Source of the DNA: JBHELB01 sp041859045
GTDB taxonomy: Bacteria > Hydrogenedentota > Hydrogenedentia > Hydrogenedentales > SLHB01
DNA: 64,000 nt
Direction of reading: 5' to 3'
Assembly: GCA_041859045.1 (NCBI GenBank)
Contig: JBHELB010000067.1
Location: 62,001 to 126,000, forward strand
The notes under the pieces were generated by a model. It saw only the letters and a program-made list of their open reading frames with translations, did no database searches and was not told where the DNA came from. The first letter of the stretch is position 1. Every line of letters begins with the position of its first letter. This document shows, one piece after another, positions 1 through 7,440 of this stretch. The position numbers were made by a program, and so were the translations under genes.

Positions 1-173
1 AAGTTGCCTTGTCCGTAGAACGCTCCGATTACCAAGGCGAAACATTTCTATTCCCCACGAAGATTGAAGTGGAGATTCCTGAGCATCAAACAAGAATGCG
101 GTGTGTATTGGATGAGATCACAATCAATAGTCCCATCGAGTCCGCCATTTTCGCAACCGGAGAAACTAAGTAG
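1..173 (+). CDS. 3' end of an unidentified gene (possible lipoprotein-sorting-like protein)
   Basis: A reading frame is open from the window edge (first full codon at base 3) to TAG at 171-173, one base before the rlmN start codon. The 56 visible residues contain FPTKIEVEIPEH and DEITINSPIESAIF. This alternating beta-strand pattern followed by an IN-P-----F ending resembles the C-terminus of LolA-type outer-membrane lipoprotein-sorting proteins. The resemblance is only by eye. Tight spacing to rlmN suggests co-transcription. The upstream part lies outside the window, so the assignment is tentative. Confidence 0.5.
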   Translation, partial: VALSVERSDYQGETFLFPTKIEVEIPEHQTRMRCVLDEITINSPIESAIFATGETK

Positions 174-174
174 C

Positions 175-1212
175 ATGATGGATAGACTTTCGCTCCCGGG
201 ACTTTTCCCCGAAGAGATTGCAGAGGCCTTGAATCTCAAGCCTTACCAAGGCCGCCAGATTTTCCAGTGGCTACATCGGCGTCAGGTATTCACCTTTGAG
301 GAAATGACCAATCTCTCAAAGGAGTTGCGTGCCCAACTCACGGAGAAATGTGAAGCGGCATTGCTTGAACCGGTAACCACGGTCGAGTCGCCCAAGGCTC
401 CCGGCACGGCCAAGACCCTGTTCCGCCTGCGCGATGGGGAAACGGTCGAATCGGTCTGCATTACCGATCGGGAGCGCATCACCTTATGCCTGTCGAGTCA
501 GGTGGGTTGCGCGGTGCAGTGTGCCTTCTGCGCGACCGGGCTGTCGGGCTTCTCGCGAAACCTCGAGGCAGGCGAGATCGCCGAGCAGGCATTGCGCCAA
601 CTGGCAGGGCTCGATCTCAAGGAGCGCCATCCCAACATCGTGTACATGGGAATGGGCGAACCTCTAAGAAACTACGATGCCGTCGTGAAGAGCGTCCGTC
701 TATTGATGTCTCCCGACGGCCTCAACGTCGGCGCGCGCCGTATCACGATCTCTACAGCGGGCGAGGCAGACGGCATTCGAAAACTGGCCAACGAGAACTG
801 GCAGGTCCGCCTGAGCGTGTCGCTTCACGCCGGCAATGACGACCTCCGCACGCGACTTGTTCCGCTCAATAAGCGATACCCGATCAGTAAGCTGATGGAT
901 GCCTTGCGTCACTACACTGCCGTAAGCGGGCGACAGATTACCTTTGAATGGACGTTGCTTGATGGCGTGAATGATCGGTCGCAAGATGCCCAGGAACTCG
1001 CCGCACTTGCCCAGCCCCTGCGGGCCGCTGTCAATCTAATTCCGTATAATCCCGTCGACGGGGCGGCATTCTCTGCGCCGCCGCCGCGCAAATGCGAACA
1101 GTTTCGCGAGCAACTCGAGCGGCTTGGGGTAAACGCCACGCTGCGTCGCGAACGTGGTCAGGATGTCGCCGCGGCGTGCGGGCAACTGCGGAGAAGAGCA
1201 GAGGGAGTCTAG
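175..1212 (+). CDS. rlmN: 23S rRNA (adenine2503-C2)/tRNA methyltransferase RlmN
   Basis: Radical-SAM enzyme that methylates C2 of A2503 in 23S rRNA and, in many bacteria, A37 of some tRNAs. The 345-residue product has the family length. It carries the radical-SAM cluster motif CAVQCAFC (CX3CX2C), then GMGEPL, a SAM-binding motif, and SLHA, all typical of RlmN/Cfr. A C-terminal cysteine in AAACGQL fits the catalytic cysteine that resolves the methyl-RNA adduct. The frame is open from base 64, but the N-terminal family match begins at MDRLSLPGL, so ATG at 175 (or 178) is preferred. It converges with the epimerase gene with only 6 bases between stops and no visible terminator. Confidence 0.95.
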   Translation: MMDRLSLPGLFPEEIAEALNLKPYQGRQIFQWLHRRQVFTFEEMTNLSKELRAQLTEKCEAALLEPVTTVESPKAPGTAKTLFRLRDGETVESVCITDRERITLCLSSQVGCAVQCAFCATGLSGFSRNLEAGEIAEQALRQLAGLDLKERHPNIVYMGMGEPLRNYDAVVKSVRLLMSPDGLNVGARRITISTAGEADGIRKLANENWQVRLSVSLHAGNDDLRTRLVPLNKRYPISKLMDALRHYTAVSGRQITFEWTLLDGVNDRSQDAQELAALAQPLRAAVNLIPYNPVDGAAFSAPPPRKCEQFREQLERLGVNATLRRERGQDVAAACGQLRRRAEGV

Positions 1213-1218
1213 GCGGCG

Positions 1219-2157
1219 CTACTGCTTGCCGCGATACCACTCGATCGTGCGAGCCAACCCCGCGGCAAATGGCACCACCACGCGGTATCCGAGGTCGGCG
1301 CGCGCACGCTGAATATCGGCGCACGAATCGTGTACATCGCCAACGCGAGGCGGAGCGAATTTCGGTTCGATGCGCGTGCCGAGCGCGTCGTTGATGCCTT
1401 CGATCAGATCAAGCAAGCTGTACGATTCGCCGCAGGCAATATTGTAGACCTGTCCCTTCGCGGCGATAGGCGCCGTCGCTGCAAGGATATTCCCTTCGAC
1501 GTTATTGGCGACATAGGTGAAATCGCGAGACTGCGTGCCATCCCCGAAAATAGTGGGCCGATGGCCCTCGATCATCGCGCAGATAAACAAGGGAATCACC
1601 GCGCTGTACGGCGAATTCGGATCCTGCCGCGGACCGAAGACATTAAAATACCGCAGCGTGACCGTCTCAAAACCATAGCACTCTGAAAACGCACGCAGGT
1701 AATGCTCCGCGGCAAGTTTCGAGGCGGCGTACGGCGAGAGCGGATCGGGGCAGAGTCCTTCGTGCTTCAGATCCCCTTCCTGATTGCCGTAGGCCGAACT
1801 CGAACCGGCATACACAAGTCGCTTCACCCCTGCATCGCGCGCCGCAATGAGCAAGTTCATCGTTCCGGTGACGTTTGCCGTATGGTTTCCGAAGGGGTCC
1901 GCGACCGAACGCGGCACCGAAGGAATCGCGGCTTGATGCAGCACGTAATCGATTCCCTCTACCGCGCGTGCGCAGTCGGCGGGGTTGGTCAAGTCGCCCT
2001 CAAGGGTTTCGATCGACGATGCGAAATCGGCGAGATTTGCCCTCGCGCCCGTGGAAAAATTGTCGAATACGCGCACAGACTCGCCGCGCTGCACTAGGGT
2101 TTGTGCAAGGTGCGAGCCGATGAACCCCGCGCCGCCGGTGACAAGATAATGTGCCAT
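1219..2157 (-). CDS. NAD-dependent sugar-nucleotide epimerase, probably UDP-HexNAc(A) 4-epimerase
   Basis: Extended short-chain dehydrogenase of 312 residues. It has the NAD-binding GGAGFIGSHL at the N-terminus, the SSSAYG serine region and the catalytic YAASK tyrosine-lysine motif, followed by LRYFNVFGPRQ, a hallmark of UDP-hexose and UDP-N-acetylhexosamine 4-epimerases (GalE/WbpP/TviC group). The gene starts 1 base past the stop of the UDP-sugar 6-dehydrogenase, so the two form an operon. With that partner the likely product is an acidic UDP sugar such as UDP-GalNAcA (inference by analogy to TviB/TviC and WbpO/WbpP). The exact substrate cannot be read from sequence; plain UDP-glucose or UDP-glucuronate epimerase is the alternative. 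Confidence 0.85.
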   Translation of the reverse strand: MAHYLVTGGAGFIGSHLAQTLVQRGESVRVFDNFSTGARANLADFASSIETLEGDLTNPADCARAVEGIDYVLHQAAIPSVPRSVADPFGNHTANVTGTMNLLIAARDAGVKRLVYAGSSSAYGNQEGDLKHEGLCPDPLSPYAASKLAAEHYLRAFSECYGFETVTLRYFNVFGPRQDPNSPYSAVIPLFICAMIEGHRPTIFGDGTQSRDFTYVANNVEGNILAATAPIAAKGQVYNIACGESYSLLDLIEGINDALGTRIEPKFAPPRVGDVHDSCADIQRARADLGYRVVVPFAAGLARTIEWYRGKQ

Positions 2158-2158
2158 C

Positions 2159-3493
2159 TTACGCCTTCACGATCTTCTCGCGCCCTTCGCTCACTTGGGC
2201 CGTGGCGTTGCGCGTGTCGACGACGAGTTTCGAGTGACGCACGATGAAATCAAAGTCGTAACTCGAGTGGTTGGTCGATACCAGGACACAGTCGTAGTGC
2301 CGCAGGTTCTCCGGCGTGAGTTCGACAGACTCCATCTGGAGGTCGTACTTCCGCATGCGCGGCACACGAGGGACATACGGGTCGCTGTAATCTACCTGGG
2401 CCCCGTGGCCAAGCAATAACTCGATGAGTTCATACGACGGCGATTCGCGCGTGTCGTCTACGTCTTTCTTATAGGCGAGTCCGAGCACAAGCACTCGCGA
2501 GCCATTGAGCGGCTTCTGGCGCTGGTTGAGTGCCTCCATCAGCCGGGAAATGACGTAATGCGGCATAGACGTGTTGATTTGGCCCGCCAGTTCGATGAAG
2601 CGCGCGGCGAAGCCAAACTCACGCGCTTTCCAACTGAGGTAGAACGGATCGATGGGAATGCAGTGTCCACCTAACCCCGGACCTGGGTAAAAGGGCATAT
2701 ATCCGAAGGGTTTTGTGGCTGCTGCGCCGACTACTTCCCACACGTCGATGCCCATGCGGTCGCACAGCATCTTCAACTCATTCACAAGGGCAATGTTCAC
2801 GCTACGGAAGATATTCTCGAGAAGCTTGGTAAGTTCCGCCGTCTCTGGCGTGGAGACCTGGACGATACGCTCGAAAATGAGGCCGTAATACAGCGCGGCG
2901 AGTTCCGCGCAGCGGGGCGTAATGCCGCCCAGGACCTTCGGGATATTGCGGATGGTGTAGGACGGATTACCGGGATCCTCGCGTTCGGGCGAGAACGCAA
3001 GAAAATAGTCCTCACCGGCCCTAAGGCTCGTTGCGTCGAAAAGCGGCTGCAACACCTCGCGTGTGGTGCCGGGATAGGTCGTGCTTTCGAGGATGATTAA
3101 CTGCCCCGGACGCAGCGTCGCCGCGATTTGTCGTCCGGTGGCTTCGATGTATTGCAGATCTGGCTCCATGTGCGCATCGAGCGGCGTGGGCACGCAGATG
3201 CTAATGCAATCTGCCTCGGCGAGGCGGGCGAAGTCGGTTGTAGCTTGAAAGCGTTCCGCCTGGACGGTCCGCGCGATCCACTCCGGCGCGATATGTTTGA
3301 TGTAACTCTCGCCGCGCGCGATCAGGGCTGTCTTCTCGGCATCGACGTCGAAACCGATGACTCGGCAACCGGCATCGCATAGGTGTTGCACGAGCGGCAG
3401 GCCCACATATCCCAGTCCGATGACGCCGCCCACGGCCTCGCGGCGCTCGATCTGCCCCCGAAGCGCTTCGAAGTGCTCTGCTGAACCGGTCAT
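2159..3493 (-). CDS. UDP-N-acetylglucosamine/UDP-glucose 6-dehydrogenase family (WbpA/TviB-like)
   Basis: Two-fold NAD+-dependent oxidation of the C6 alcohol of a UDP sugar to a uronate. The 444-residue product has the N-terminal Rossmann motif GLGYVGLPL, the substrate loop FSPEREDPG and the active-site block GPGLGGHCIPIDPFYL, which holds the catalytic cysteine. A C-terminal UDP-binding domain includes LGLAYKKDVDDTRESPS. The GGHCIPIDPFYL form favours the UDP-HexNAc dehydrogenase branch over UDP-glucose dehydrogenase. The frame extends upstream, but ATG at 3493 (MTGSAEHF) has the family N-terminus. First gene of a two-gene operon with the epimerase, served by the predicted promoter at 3552-3580. 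Confidence 0.88.
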   Translation of the reverse strand: MTGSAEHFEALRGQIERREAVGGVIGLGYVGLPLVQHLCDAGCRVIGFDVDAEKTALIARGESYIKHIAPEWIARTVQAERFQATTDFARLAEADCISICVPTPLDAHMEPDLQYIEATGRQIAATLRPGQLIILESTTYPGTTREVLQPLFDATSLRAGEDYFLAFSPEREDPGNPSYTIRNIPKVLGGITPRCAELAALYYGLIFERIVQVSTPETAELTKLLENIFRSVNIALVNELKMLCDRMGIDVWEVVGAAATKPFGYMPFYPGPGLGGHCIPIDPFYLSWKAREFGFAARFIELAGQINTSMPHYVISRLMEALNQRQKPLNGSRVLVLGLAYKKDVDDTRESPSYELIELLLGHGAQVDYSDPYVPRVPRMRKYDLQMESVELTPENLRHYDCVLVSTNHSSYDFDFIVRHSKLVVDTRNATAQVSEGREKIVKA

Positions 3494-3551
3494 AGCGAGG
3501 GAAATCCCCCTTTCTAGTTCGCGTGGCGGCGTTATGTGCCGTGCGGAGCGG

Positions 3552-3580
3552 AGTGTAACACTGCACAAAAAGCCGGTCAA
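3552..3580 (-). promoter_or_regulatory. Predicted sigma-70-type promoter of the UDP-sugar operon
   Basis: Read on the minus strand: TTGACC (3580-3575), 17-base spacer, TACACT (3557-3552). It matches the consensus at five and four of six positions and points at the dehydrogenase start at 3493. Sequence prediction only. Confidence 0.5.
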
Positions 3581-3587
3581 CCGGAAG

Positions 3588-3617
3588 TTGGCGCGGCGCA
3601 TCAAGAAAAGGTACAGT
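3588..3617 (+). promoter_or_regulatory. Possible promoter of ettA
   Basis: TTGGCG (3588-3593), 18-base spacer, TACAGT (3612-3617), ending 64 bases before the ettA start. Each box matches consensus at four of six positions. It lies back to back with the minus-strand promoter at 3552-3580, so the gap would be a divergent control region. Weak prediction. Confidence 0.3.
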
Positions 3618-3681
3618 ATCTCGCCGGAATCACGGTCCTTGACCGCGCGCACACTACGGAAAACGAGGAGAAGAAGACCCT

Positions 3682-5358
3682 ATGGCGGAGCAGTTTATTT
3701 TCACGATGATCGGTCTCAATAAGTTCTATGGGCAGAAGCAGGTGCTCAAAGACATCTACCTGAGTTTCTTCCCTGGAGCCAAGATCGGCATCGTGGGCGA
3801 AAATGGTTCGGGCAAATCGACCGTGCTTAAGATCATGGCTGGGCTCGACGACAACTTCCAGGGGCAAGCGGCGCTGACGCGGGGATTTCGTGCGGGCATT
3901 GTGTTGCAGGACCCGATTTTGGATCCTTCGTTGACTGTGCGGCAGACGCTGGAAGGTGCATTCGCCGAGATCATGGGGCTGATGCGCGAGTACGAGGAGT
4001 TGACTGTCCGCATGGGCGAGGAACTGTCTGACGACGAGATGCAGGCGGCCTTGGATCGCATGGGGCTGTTGCAGGACAAGTTGGATGCTTGTGATGCTTG
4101 GAACCTTGATCAACGGCTGAATCAGGCCAGCGAGGCGCTGGTGCTTCCGGACGATGACCGTGTGGTGTCCTCGCTGAGCGGGGGCGAGAAACGGCGCGTG
4201 GCGCTGTGCAAGGCCCTGCTAGAACAGCCCGACCTGCTGCTGCTCGACGAGCCGACAAACCATCTTGACGCGGAAACCGTCGATTGGCTGGAAGTCCAAC
4301 TGCGCGACTATCCCGGAACAGTGCTGATCGTCACGCACGACCGCTATTTCCTCGATAACGTAACAAAGTGGATCCTAGAACTCGAAGGGGGACACGGTAT
4401 TCCTTGGGAAGGGAACTACTCTTCTTGGCTGGAACAGAAGCTGACTCGGATGGCTCAAGACGAAAAGAAGGATTCGCCCAGGAGCAAAATGTTGCGCCGC
4501 GAACTCGCGTGGATACGCATGAGCAACCAGGACCGGCGCGAGTTGGCGCGGCATCGCTTGGCTGAGTATGAGCAACTCGTCGCCCGCGAGGCTGCTGCCG
4601 CCAAGGAGGAGAGCGCCGTCATCCAGATCGCGCCAGGGCCGCCGCTCGGAGATCAAGTCATTGATGTAAAAGGGCTGTCAAAGGCGTTCGATAACAACCT
4701 GCTTTTTTCTGGGCTTGATTTCAGCGTGCCCAAAGGGGCGGTTATCGGCGTGGTGGGCCCGAATGGCACCGGTAAGTCGACGCTATTTCGGATGCTGGCG
4801 GGACTTGAGCAGCCCGACACCGGCTCAATAGAGATTGCGCCGTCGGTGAAGTTCGCCTATGTGGAGCAAGAGGCTCACATGGATCGAGATACACCTCTGC
4901 TCGAAGAAGTGGGCGAGGGCGCGCACGAGGTGCAGATCGGCAAGCGGACCGTCCCGGTACGTCAGTATCTGGCGCGGTTTGGTTTCCGTGGAGCCGACCA
5001 GCAAAAGGCGGTGCGTGAACTTTCCGGCGGCGAACGCAACCGGTTGCGTTTGGCTAAAGTGCTCAAGGTGGGTGGCAACGTCTTGCTGCTCGACGAACCC
5101 ACGAACGATCTCGACGTAAACACCCTGCGCATGCTCGAAGAGGCGATTCAGGAATTCAGCGGCTGCGCGTTGGTGATTAGTCACGACCGGTTCTTCCTCG
5201 ATCGCATTAGTACGCATCTGCTTGTCTTCGAGGGGGAAGGCCAGGTGCGTTGGTTCCAGGGTAATTATCGCGAATACGAGGAGTGGCGCATGAAGGAGCT
5301 TGGCACGCGCCTCTTCGAAAACCGTCGTCACCGCTACCGCAAGGTAGTGAAAGGCTAG
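3682..5358 (+). CDS. ettA: Energy-dependent translational throttle protein EttA (ABC-F ATPase)
   Basis: Cytosolic ABC-F protein that binds the ribosomal E site and couples translation to the ATP/ADP ratio. The 558-residue length is near the E. coli protein. Two ATPase domains are visible: Walker A GENGSGKS and GPNGTGKS, signatures LSGGEKRR and LSGGERNR, and Walker B LLLDEPTNHLD and LLLDEPTNDLD. An EttA-type arm insertion (MGLMREYEELTVRM onward) sits in domain 1, and the basic linker RSKMLRRELAWIR lies between domains; this linker form separates EttA from other ABC-F proteins. An AACGAGGAGAAGAAG ribosome-binding region precedes ATG 3682. The sensor gene follows after 3 bases. Confidence 0.95.
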   Translation: MAEQFIFTMIGLNKFYGQKQVLKDIYLSFFPGAKIGIVGENGSGKSTVLKIMAGLDDNFQGQAALTRGFRAGIVLQDPILDPSLTVRQTLEGAFAEIMGLMREYEELTVRMGEELSDDEMQAALDRMGLLQDKLDACDAWNLDQRLNQASEALVLPDDDRVVSSLSGGEKRRVALCKALLEQPDLLLLDEPTNHLDAETVDWLEVQLRDYPGTVLIVTHDRYFLDNVTKWILELEGGHGIPWEGNYSSWLEQKLTRMAQDEKKDSPRSKMLRRELAWIRMSNQDRRELARHRLAEYEQLVAREAAAAKEESAVIQIAPGPPLGDQVIDVKGLSKAFDNNLLFSGLDFSVPKGAVIGVVGPNGTGKSTLFRMLAGLEQPDTGSIEIAPSVKFAYVEQEAHMDRDTPLLEEVGEGAHEVQIGKRTVPVRQYLARFGFRGADQQKAVRELSGGERNRLRLAKVLKVGGNVLLLDEPTNDLDVNTLRMLEEAIQEFSGCALVISHDRFFLDRISTHLLVFEGEGQVRWFQGNYREYEEWRMKELGTRLFENRRHRYRKVVKG

Positions 5359-5361
5359 CGC

Positions 5362-6828
5362 ATGGTCAAGAGAGCCTGGGAGAATATCGGACTAAGGTCC
5401 AAGTTTCTGACGCAGGCTTTCCTGGTCTACGCGGCAACCGGTCTTTTGGCGCTGGCGGCGTTGTGGAGCATTAGTAACGACCAGACGCAGCGGGTTGGCG
5501 TAGCCTATGCCAGCAAGTACGCCCTTGCCAGTGCGACAATTCTCCGCGATGCCCTGGAACGCGAAACGGTGTTGGCGCGTTTGATGGCGGGGTCGCCGAT
5601 CATTCGCGATTGGGTCGAACACGAGGACGACGAGATCGAACGCGCCAAAGCGTTTGAAGAGTTGGCGCGGTATCAAGGGCAATTTGCCGACAAAACCTGG
5701 TTTTTGGTAGTGCATTCCAGTTTGCGCTACTACTTCGACGATCCTAAGAACCCCTATGGCCCTACGCGCATGGCGTATACCCTTGATCCCCAAAAAGAAC
5801 AGGATAAGTGGTATTTCGCGTCAGTTGAAAAAGTGTCGGACTATGCGCTTAATGTAAACTACGACAGCGTGCTCGGAGTGCATAAAGTTTGGGTCAACGT
5901 GATCTTGCGCGCGCCCGACGGACGCCCGCTAGGAATGATTGGGACGGGGCTGGACCTGTCGAAGTTTCTGCACTTGATGGTGGACACGACCGAGCCCGGC
6001 GCCGAGACGATCATCCTCGACCGGCAGATGGCTATTCAGGCGTGCCGAGAACGCGCGTTGATCGACCTCCAGAGCGTCGCGAAACCGATCGAGGCGCAGT
6101 CGAAAGTGGATCGCCTCCTCGACGTGCCGGAAGAGGCCAAGACCATCGCGAAAGCCATCCACAGTGTGGCGCAGGGAAGCTATGCGGAAACATTTCCTCT
6201 ACACATGAACGGTAAGCGCCGTTTGGCTGCGGTGGCAGGACTTTCCAGCTTGGATTGGTACGTCTTGTCGGCGTTGGATCTCGATCAAGTGATTGGCCGG
6301 CAGTTTTTCGGACCTCCTGTGCTGCTGGGGATTGGCTTGACGCTGCTCTTGTTTGCATTGATGGAGCGCACGGTGACGCGCATGGTGCTGCGTCCTATTG
6401 CCGCCGTTACCGAGGCTGCGGAGCGAATTTCTGAAGGCGATTATGACGTGGAACTTCCAGCCGACCGCCGCGACGAGGTGGGCGTGCTAGCGCGAACATT
6501 CCTGGAAATGAAAGACAAGATTCGGGAGAACACTGAGCAACTGGAGCATCGCGTTGCTCGACGGACGTGTCAACTCAACGACGCCAACATCCAGTTGACG
6601 GAGAATATGAAAAAGCTTGAGGAAGCACTGGCCAATGTCCGTAAACTCGAGGGCATCTTGCCCATATGCGCGTTTTGCAAGAAGATTCGGGATGATGCCG
6701 GGTACTGGACGCAGGTCGAGGAATACGTGGAGAAGCACTCGTCTGCGGCGTTTACGCACGGGATCTGTCCAGAGTGCGCCAAGAGCAATTATCCTGAACT
6801 CTCTTTGCCGGATGAAAGTGAGAGCTAA
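5362..6828 (+). CDS. Membrane Cache-HAMP sensor with short C-terminal cysteine-rich domain
   Basis: A 488-residue inner-membrane sensor without a recognisable output enzyme. A transmembrane helix at about 15-37 is followed by a periplasmic Cache-like ligand domain (about 40-310; KWYFASVEK and GTGLDLSKF regions), a second helix at about 318-338, a HAMP domain (VLRPIAAVTEAAERISEGDY), and a coiled coil to about 435. The last about 50 residues contain LPICAFCKKIRDDAGYW and GICPEC. This short domain is often found at the end of response regulators and PAS proteins and its role is unknown; two CxxC pairs suggest metal binding. No histidine-kinase, MA or GGDEF domain is present. It sits 3 bases after ettA and 3 bases before tag, probably in one transcript. 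Confidence 0.8.
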   Translation: MVKRAWENIGLRSKFLTQAFLVYAATGLLALAALWSISNDQTQRVGVAYASKYALASATILRDALERETVLARLMAGSPIIRDWVEHEDDEIERAKAFEELARYQGQFADKTWFLVVHSSLRYYFDDPKNPYGPTRMAYTLDPQKEQDKWYFASVEKVSDYALNVNYDSVLGVHKVWVNVILRAPDGRPLGMIGTGLDLSKFLHLMVDTTEPGAETIILDRQMAIQACRERALIDLQSVAKPIEAQSKVDRLLDVPEEAKTIAKAIHSVAQGSYAETFPLHMNGKRRLAAVAGLSSLDWYVLSALDLDQVIGRQFFGPPVLLGIGLTLLLFALMERTVTRMVLRPIAAVTEAAERISEGDYDVELPADRRDEVGVLARTFLEMKDKIRENTEQLEHRVARRTCQLNDANIQLTENMKKLEEALANVRKLEGILPICAFCKKIRDDAGYWTQVEEYVEKHSSAAFTHGICPECAKSNYPELSLPDESES

Positions 6829-6831
6829 TCA

Positions 6832-7404
6832 ATGCGGACGCGGTGTGCATGGGCGCAAGGTGAACTCGATGTTCTGTACCACGACGAGGAGTGGGGCGTC
6901 CCTGTTCACGATGACCGTCTACTCTTCGAATTTCTAATTCTGGAGGGCGCGCAGGCGGGGCTCAGTTGGTCGACGATACTCAAGAAACGCGAGGCCTACC
7001 GCAAGGCTTTCGCAAACTTCGAGCCTTCGAAAGTGGCACGATTTACCGAGGCACGAATCACGCAACTCTTGCAGAATCCTGGAATCGTGCGCAACCGCCT
7101 GAAAGTCAACGCGGCCGTCACCAACGCACAAGCCTTTCTTGCGGTGCAGAAGGAATTCGGCTCTTTTGATGCGTATATTTGGCGCTTTGTGGAAGGCAAG
7201 CCGATTCAAAACCGCTGGACCTCGCTTTCGCAAATTCCAGCGAAAACACCCGTTTCTGACCTGATGAGCAAGGACCTGAAACGGCGTGGCTTTACGTTTG
7301 TGGGCTCAACGATATGCTATGCTTTCATGCAAGCGGTGGGAATGGTCAACGACCATACGGCCGATTGTTTTCGATATGAGGCGTTGCGCGGAAAGACGGG
7401 TTAA
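6832..7404 (+). CDS. tag: DNA-3-methyladenine glycosylase I
   Basis: Base-excision repair enzyme that removes 3-methyladenine from alkylated DNA. At 190 residues it has the length of E. coli Tag and aligns by eye throughout: YHDEEWGVP, ILEGAQAGLSW, LKRRGFTFVGSTICYAFMQA, GMVNDH. The structural zinc ligands are conserved (Cys5, His17, and the His and Cys of NDHTADC). Immediately downstream of the sensor gene and 36 bases before the DUF4838 gene. No alkylation-response operator was recognised. Confidence 0.95.
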   Translation: MRTRCAWAQGELDVLYHDEEWGVPVHDDRLLFEFLILEGAQAGLSWSTILKKREAYRKAFANFEPSKVARFTEARITQLLQNPGIVRNRLKVNAAVTNAQAFLAVQKEFGSFDAYIWRFVEGKPIQNRWTSLSQIPAKTPVSDLMSKDLKRRGFTFVGSTICYAFMQAVGMVNDHTADCFRYEALRGKTG

Positions 7405-7440
7405 GCCGCCGTGGTTGGCGGGGGGAAGGAGAACTAAACC

